Position numbers and translations under genes: made by a program
NCBI GenBank assembly: GCA_947073765.1
Contig: CAMTMZ010000005.1
Coordinates: 1-64,000, forward strand
Direction: 5' to 3'
DNA from: an uncultured Bacillota bacterium
GTDB taxonomy: Bacteria; Bacillota; Clostridia; Oscillospirales; Oscillospiraceae
Length of the DNA: 64,000 nucleotides
Shown: positions 60,371 through 64,000 of the stretch, piece by piece
How positions within the stretch are numbered: position 1 is the stretch's first letter
How the letters are laid out: every line of letters starts with the position of its first letter
Notes under the pieces: model-generated
What the model was told of the DNA's origin: nothing
The model's input: the letters and a program-made list of their open reading frames with translations, nothing else
Database searches by the model: none

Positions 60371-61795
60371 ATGGGTGGCTTTTTCGGGGCCGTCTCCACG
60401 CAGGACGTCTCCCTTGATATCTTTTTTGGGGTGGACTACCACTCCCATCTTGGCACCCGCCGGGGCGGCATGATTATTCACGATGCCAAGGACGGGTTCC
60501 AGCGTCAGATTCACTCCATTGAAAACACCCCTTTCCGTACCAAGTTTGAGAAGGACCTGACCAAGTTCCACGGCACCTCCGGCATCGGCTGTATCAGCGA
60601 TACCGATCCCCAGCCTCTTCTGGTCCGCTCCCATCTGGGCCTGTACGCCATTACTACCGTTGGCATCATCAACAACGCGGAGGATCTGGTTGAGCAGTAT
60701 TTCTCTGATCATGGGCACCAGTTCATGGCCATGAGCTCCGGCAAGGTCAACTCTACGGAGCTGGCCGCCGCTCTTATCAACCAGAAAGACAATTTAGTTG
60801 ACGGCATCCTCCATGCCCAGGAGGCGATCCGCGGCTCTCTCACCCTGCTCATCCTCACCAGCGAGGGGGAGATTATTGCCTCTCGGGACCGGGTGGGCCG
60901 CCTGCCCGTCCTCATCGGAAAGAAAGCGGAGGGGCATTGCGTATCCTTTGAGTCCTTCGCCTACCACAAACTGGGTTATGAGGACGCCTATGAGCTGGGC
61001 CCCCGGGAGATTGTCCGCATCCGTTCTGACGGCTTCGACGTCCTCTCCCCCGCTGGGACGGAGATGAAGATATGTGCCTTCCTTTGGAGCTACTACGGCT
61101 ACCCCAACTCCAACTATGAGGGGGTCAATGTGGAGGTCATGCGCTACCACAACGGCGCCATCATGGCCCGGGAGGAAAAGGAGCGGGGAACTATTCCCAA
61201 TGTGGATTATGTGGCCGGTGTTCCAGACTCTGGAATCCCCCACGCCATTGGCTATGCCAATGCCAGCGGCACCCATTTCGCCCGCCCCTTTGTAAAATAC
61301 ACGCCCACCTGGCCCAGATCCTTCATGCCCTCCAACCAGAACGTGCGCAGCCAAGTGGCAAAGATGAAACAGATTCCTGTCCCGGAGTTGATTCAGGGCA
61401 AGAAGCTGCTCTTCGTAGACGACTCCATCGTCCGGGGCACCCAGCTTCGGGAAACCGTGGAATTTCTCTACGAATCCGGGGCAAAGGAGGTCCATATGCG
61501 CTCTGCCTGTCCCCCCATCATGTACAGCTGCAAGTATCTGAACTTTTCCCGGGGAAACTCTGACATGGACCTTCTCGCCCGGCGCACCATTCAAGAACTG
61601 GAGGGGGACGAGGGGCAGAGGCACTTGGAGGAATATGCTGACGCTTCCACAGACCGGGGCAGCTGTATGCTAAAGGCTATCTGCAAAAATTTCGGTTTCG
61701 ACTCCCTGGGCTACCAGTCACTGGACGGTCTGCTGGAGGCCATAGGCATTGACAAAAACAGGGTGTGTACCTACTGCTGGTCCGGAAAAGAATAG
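60371..61795 (+). CDS. purF: Amidophosphoribosyltransferase-like protein lacking the N-terminal Cys
   Basis: 474 residues. The C-terminal half has the PRPP loop LLFVDDSIVRGTQL, and Cys of the usual iron-sulfur set (KICAFLW, ACPPIMYSCK, RVCTYCW). The N-terminal half has the glutaminase fold but starts MGGFFGAVS instead of MCGIxG: the catalytic Cys2 is absent and other glutaminase residues are changed. It may use free ammonia or a partner. Such PurF forms are also known from Bacteroides and other gut Firmicutes. AAGGAGG precedes it. Confidence 0.9.
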   Translation: MGGFFGAVSTQDVSLDIFFGVDYHSHLGTRRGGMIIHDAKDGFQRQIHSIENTPFRTKFEKDLTKFHGTSGIGCISDTDPQPLLVRSHLGLYAITTVGIINNAEDLVEQYFSDHGHQFMAMSSGKVNSTELAAALINQKDNLVDGILHAQEAIRGSLTLLILTSEGEIIASRDRVGRLPVLIGKKAEGHCVSFESFAYHKLGYEDAYELGPREIVRIRSDGFDVLSPAGTEMKICAFLWSYYGYPNSNYEGVNVEVMRYHNGAIMAREEKERGTIPNVDYVAGVPDSGIPHAIGYANASGTHFARPFVKYTPTWPRSFMPSNQNVRSQVAKMKQIPVPELIQGKKLLFVDDSIVRGTQLRETVEFLYESGAKEVHMRSACPPIMYSCKYLNFSRGNSDMDLLARRTIQELEGDEGQRHLEEYADASTDRGSCMLKAICKNFGFDSLGYQSLDGLLEAIGIDKNRVCTYCWSGKE

Positions 61796-61812
61796 AAAAG
61801 GAGATTACCACC

Positions 61813-62079
61813 ATGATTGAGTCAAGATGTGGCATTTTGTGCGGAGAATGCAGCTTTCAGGAGCAAACAGGCTGCGCCGGCTGCCTCCAGATTCAAAAAC
61901 CCTTTTGGGGCGACAGCTGCCCTGTCAAATCCTGCTGTGAGGAGAAAGAGCATACGCATTGCGGCCAGTGCGGCGACTTTCCCTGCGCACTGCTGAACCA
62001 GTTCGCCTACGACGAAAAGCAGGGCGACGGCGGAAAGCGGATCGAACAGTGCAAATTGTGGAAGGAGATCGAAGCATGA
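61813..62079 (+). CDS. DUF3795 Cys-rich protein
   Basis: 88 residues with 11 Cys: CGILCGECSF, CAGCL, CPVKSCCEEK and CGQCGDFPCAL. DUF3795 proteins are thought to bind metal or iron-sulfur; function unknown. It lies inside the pur operon (17 bases after purF, overlapping purM by 4), which suggests a link with purine synthesis. ATG 61813 with AAGGAG upstream. Confidence 0.85.
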   Translation: MIESRCGILCGECSFQEQTGCAGCLQIQKPFWGDSCPVKSCCEEKEHTHCGQCGDFPCALLNQFAYDEKQGDGGKRIEQCKLWKEIEA

Positions 62080-63116
62080 ACAACTCTCATTCCGCCTCTT
62101 ATGCCGCCGCTGGCGTGGATATTGAGGCCGGTTACCAGGGTGTACAGTTGATGAAAAAGCACGTAGCCCGAACCATGATCCCCGGGGTGATCAGCGGCAT
62201 CGGGGGATTTGGCGGCCTGTTCGCTCCCGACTTGTCCGGTATGAAGGATCCTGTGCTGGTGTCCGGCACTGACGGCGTGGGCACCAAGATCCGCCTTGCC
62301 CAGCTGATGAACAGGCACAACACCATCGGTATTGACTGCGTGGCTATGTGCGTCAATGACATCATCTGCTGCGGCGCCCGCCCGCTGTTCTTCCTGGACT
62401 ACATCGCCATCGGCAAGAACGAGCCGGAAAAGGTGGCCTCCATCGTCTCCGGTGTGGCGGAGGGCTGCGTTCAGGCAGGCTGTGCCCTCATCGGCGGTGA
62501 GACCGCCGAACACCCCGGCCTCATGGCCCCCGACGACTACGACCTGGCCGGCTTCGCCGTGGGCATTGTGGATCAGGAAAAGATGATCGACCACAACCAG
62601 ATGCGGGCGGGGGACGTAATTCTCTCCCTGCCCTCCAACGGTCTGCACTCCAACGGTTTCTCCCTGGTGCGCAAGGTGCTGAACATCGAGCACACCGATC
62701 TGTCCGCCTGGTCCGAGGAGCTGGGCGGCGAATTGGGCGGAGAGCTCCTCCGGCCCACTGCCATCTACGTCAAGCCCGTCCTGTCCGCTATTGAGGCCGC
62801 CCGGGTCCACGGCATCAGCCACATCACTGGCGGCGGCTTCTACGAAAATATCCCCCGCTGCCTGCCCCAGGGGCTGCGGGCCAGGATTGACAAATCCGCC
62901 CTGTGGATCGACCCCATCTTCCCCATGATCCAGCGGCTGGGCAATATTCCGGAACACGACATGTTTAACACCTTCAACATGGGAACCGGCATGGTGTTAG
63001 TGGTGTCCAAGGAGGATGTGGATAAGGCCGTCGCCGCCCTGAACAGCCAGGGCAAGGGCGCCCGGGTCATCGGCGAGATTGTGGCCGGCGAAACCGGTGT
63101 GGAGCTGGTTGGATGA
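62076..63116 (+). CDS. purM: AIR synthetase
   Basis: 346 residues. Closes FGAM to AIR with ATP. SGTDGVGTKIRLAQ, VNDIICCGARPLFFLDY and IGGETAEHPGLM are intact. ATG 62076 overlaps the stop of the DUF3795 gene. Confidence 0.96.
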   Translation: MNNSHSASYAAAGVDIEAGYQGVQLMKKHVARTMIPGVISGIGGFGGLFAPDLSGMKDPVLVSGTDGVGTKIRLAQLMNRHNTIGIDCVAMCVNDIICCGARPLFFLDYIAIGKNEPEKVASIVSGVAEGCVQAGCALIGGETAEHPGLMAPDDYDLAGFAVGIVDQEKMIDHNQMRAGDVILSLPSNGLHSNGFSLVRKVLNIEHTDLSAWSEELGGELGGELLRPTAIYVKPVLSAIEAARVHGISHITGGGFYENIPRCLPQGLRARIDKSALWIDPIFPMIQRLGNIPEHDMFNTFNMGTGMVLVVSKEDVDKAVAALNSQGKGARVIGEIVAGETGVELVG

Positions 63117-63742
63117 AGAAAATAGCCGTTTTAGTGTCTGGAGGGGGCACCAATTTACAGGCCCTCATCGACGCCCAGTCCCGCGGAGAGATTGTCAACG
63201 GCAAAATTTCTGTCGTCATCTCTTCTGTTCCAGAGGTTTACGCTTTAGAACGAGCCCAAAAAGCTGGTATCCCAAGCTATGTCCTGGATCGGAAATACTA
63301 CCCCTCCAGCCAGTCCATGACGGTGGCACTGCTGGAAAAATTGCGGGAGCTCTCTATAGATGTTGTGGTCATGGCGGGGTTTATGACCATTGTCACCAAA
63401 GAGCTTTTTGAGGTTTACAATAATTCCGTGATTAATATTCATCCCGCCCTGATTCCCTCCTTTGCCGGTCCTGGATGTTATGGCCTCCATGTTCATGAGA
63501 AGGCCCTGGCCTACGGTGTAAAGGTCTCCGGGGCCACCGTCCACTTTGTCACTGAGGAGTGCGACAGCGGGCCCATTATCCTTCAGAAGGCAGTGGATGT
63601 CCTTCCGGACGACACTCCGGAAGTCCTTCAGCGCCGCATTATGGAACAATGTGAATGGACACTTCTGCCTCAGGCTGTCAGCCTGTTTTGTCAGAACAGG
63701 CTGCGGGTAGATGGGCGCGTAGTCCGAATTTTAGAACCATAA
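63113..63742 (+). CDS. purN: GAR formyltransferase
   Basis: 209 residues. Transfers formyl from 10-formyl-THF to GAR. VLVSGGGTNLQALID, the NIHPALIPSF catalytic loop and the VHFVTEECDSGPII block (His and Asp) are intact. Overlaps purM by 4 bases. Confidence 0.96.
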   Translation: MKKIAVLVSGGGTNLQALIDAQSRGEIVNGKISVVISSVPEVYALERAQKAGIPSYVLDRKYYPSSQSMTVALLEKLRELSIDVVVMAGFMTIVTKELFEVYNNSVINIHPALIPSFAGPGCYGLHVHEKALAYGVKVSGATVHFVTEECDSGPIILQKAVDVLPDDTPEVLQRRIMEQCEWTLLPQAVSLFCQNRLRVDGRVVRILEP

Positions 63743-63754
63743 CAGGAGGCCGCT

Positions 63755-64000
63755 ATGAAGCTGATTAATTTAAAAGAATATCTTGCAGACAGTTCCTACC
63801 CCGGCCGTGGCATCGTCCTGGGCCGCACAGCGGATGATAAAAAGGCGGCTGTCGCCTATTTCATTATGGGCCGGAGCGAAAACAGCCGTAACCGTGTCTT
63901 TGAAAAAACAGAGGATGGCATACGCACCCGGGCTTTTGATGAGTCGAAGATGACTGACCCTTCCCTCATCATTTATCACCCTGTTCGCCTGCTGGACAAC
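63755..64000 (+). CDS. purO: PurO-type IMP cyclohydrolase, N-terminal part (cut by right edge)
   Basis: 82 codons before the window ends. The visible blocks SSYPGRGIVLGR, AYFIMGRSENSRNRVF and IIYHPVR match the PF07826 IMP cyclohydrolase family of archaea and Clostridia rather than bifunctional PurH. It closes FAICAR to IMP, the last step. AGGAGG lies seven bases before ATG 63755. Confidence 0.9.
   Translation, partial: MKLINLKEYLADSSYPGRGIVLGRTADDKKAAVAYFIMGRSENSRNRVFEKTEDGIRTRAFDESKMTDPSLIIYHPVRLLDN

Noticed and set aside
1..64000. CRISPR array, rRNA operon, intact transposase or phage genes
   Set aside because: No regularly spaced repeats, no rRNA-like blocks and no transposase, integrase or capsid motifs were found on either strand.

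Overview
The window looks like chromosome of a spore-forming, anaerobic Firmicute of the class Clostridia, most likely the Oscillospiraceae (Flavonifractor / Intestinimonas / Lawsonibacter type). This is an inference from gene content: a spoIIGA-sigE pair, a sigma-K fragment, SleL-like and amidase cell-wall enzymes, a complete six-gene Rnf complex, NfnAB, a separate PurO-type IMP cyclohydrolase, and AGGAGG-type ribosome-binding sites throughout a GC-rich chromosome. No rRNA, convincing tRNA, CRISPR array or intact insertion sequence was seen.

Layout. 1-7.6 kb: an edge-truncated unknown gene, peptide deformylase, yaaA, a rhodanese lipoprotein, a DUF262/DUF1524 defence-type nuclease gene next to an AT-rich scar-like stretch (about 5.1-5.46 kb), a Cys-rich unknown protein, a DUF4364 regulator and a flavin-binding protein. 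7.6-16 kb: AI-2E-type exporter, purB, a palindromic-ended repeat, leuCDB, a divergent Crp/Fnr regulator and a SulP transporter. 16-21 kb: a MerR/TipAS regulator with a textbook 19-bp-spacer promoter, a DUF4349 lipoprotein, then a + strand run of amidase, LysM-GH18 enzyme, FlK-like thioesterase and YbaK. 21-23.6 kb: a Vat-like acetyltransferase facing an Lsa-like ABC-F protein whose leader carries a small reading frame and an intrinsic terminator. 23.6-33.3 kb: upp, tsaB, tsaE, a RodA/FtsW protein, rnfCDGEAB, a 47-residue Cys/Gly-rich membrane protein and an S-layer-domain protein. 33.4-44.8 kb: a small protein, sigE and spoIIGA, PadR with a DUF2812 membrane protein, rnmV, holA, comEC, mrnC, rqcH and two unknown genes. 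44.8-54.5 kb: nfnAB, a secreted 5'-nucleotidase, asparaginase, rfbA and a TAXI-type TRAP transporter. 54.6-58.7 kb: the 3' part of sigK joined to foreign sequence, a D-amino-acid-transaminase-like gene, PAP2 phosphatase, a glycosyltransferase and bacteriohemerythrin. 59-64 kb: purE-purC-purF-DUF3795-purM-purN-purO, cut by the right edge.

How the genes fit together. Rnf (ferredoxin:NAD+, ion pumping) and NfnAB (electron-bifurcating transhydrogenase) form the redox core of a fermenter living on reduced ferredoxin. The pur cluster plus the distant purB cover much of IMP synthesis. RNase M5 and Mini-RNase III (rRNA maturation) and RqcH (stalled-ribosome rescue) lie near each other. The Vat-like and Lsa-like pair suggests a small ribosome-drug protection locus.

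The points most worth a second look are the broken sigK gene (a possible skin-type junction), the attenuator in front of the ABC-F gene, the 29-bp Fur-family-like palindrome before hemerythrin, the leader peptide plus hairpins before purE, the PurF lacking the usual catalytic cysteine, and several very small coupled genes.
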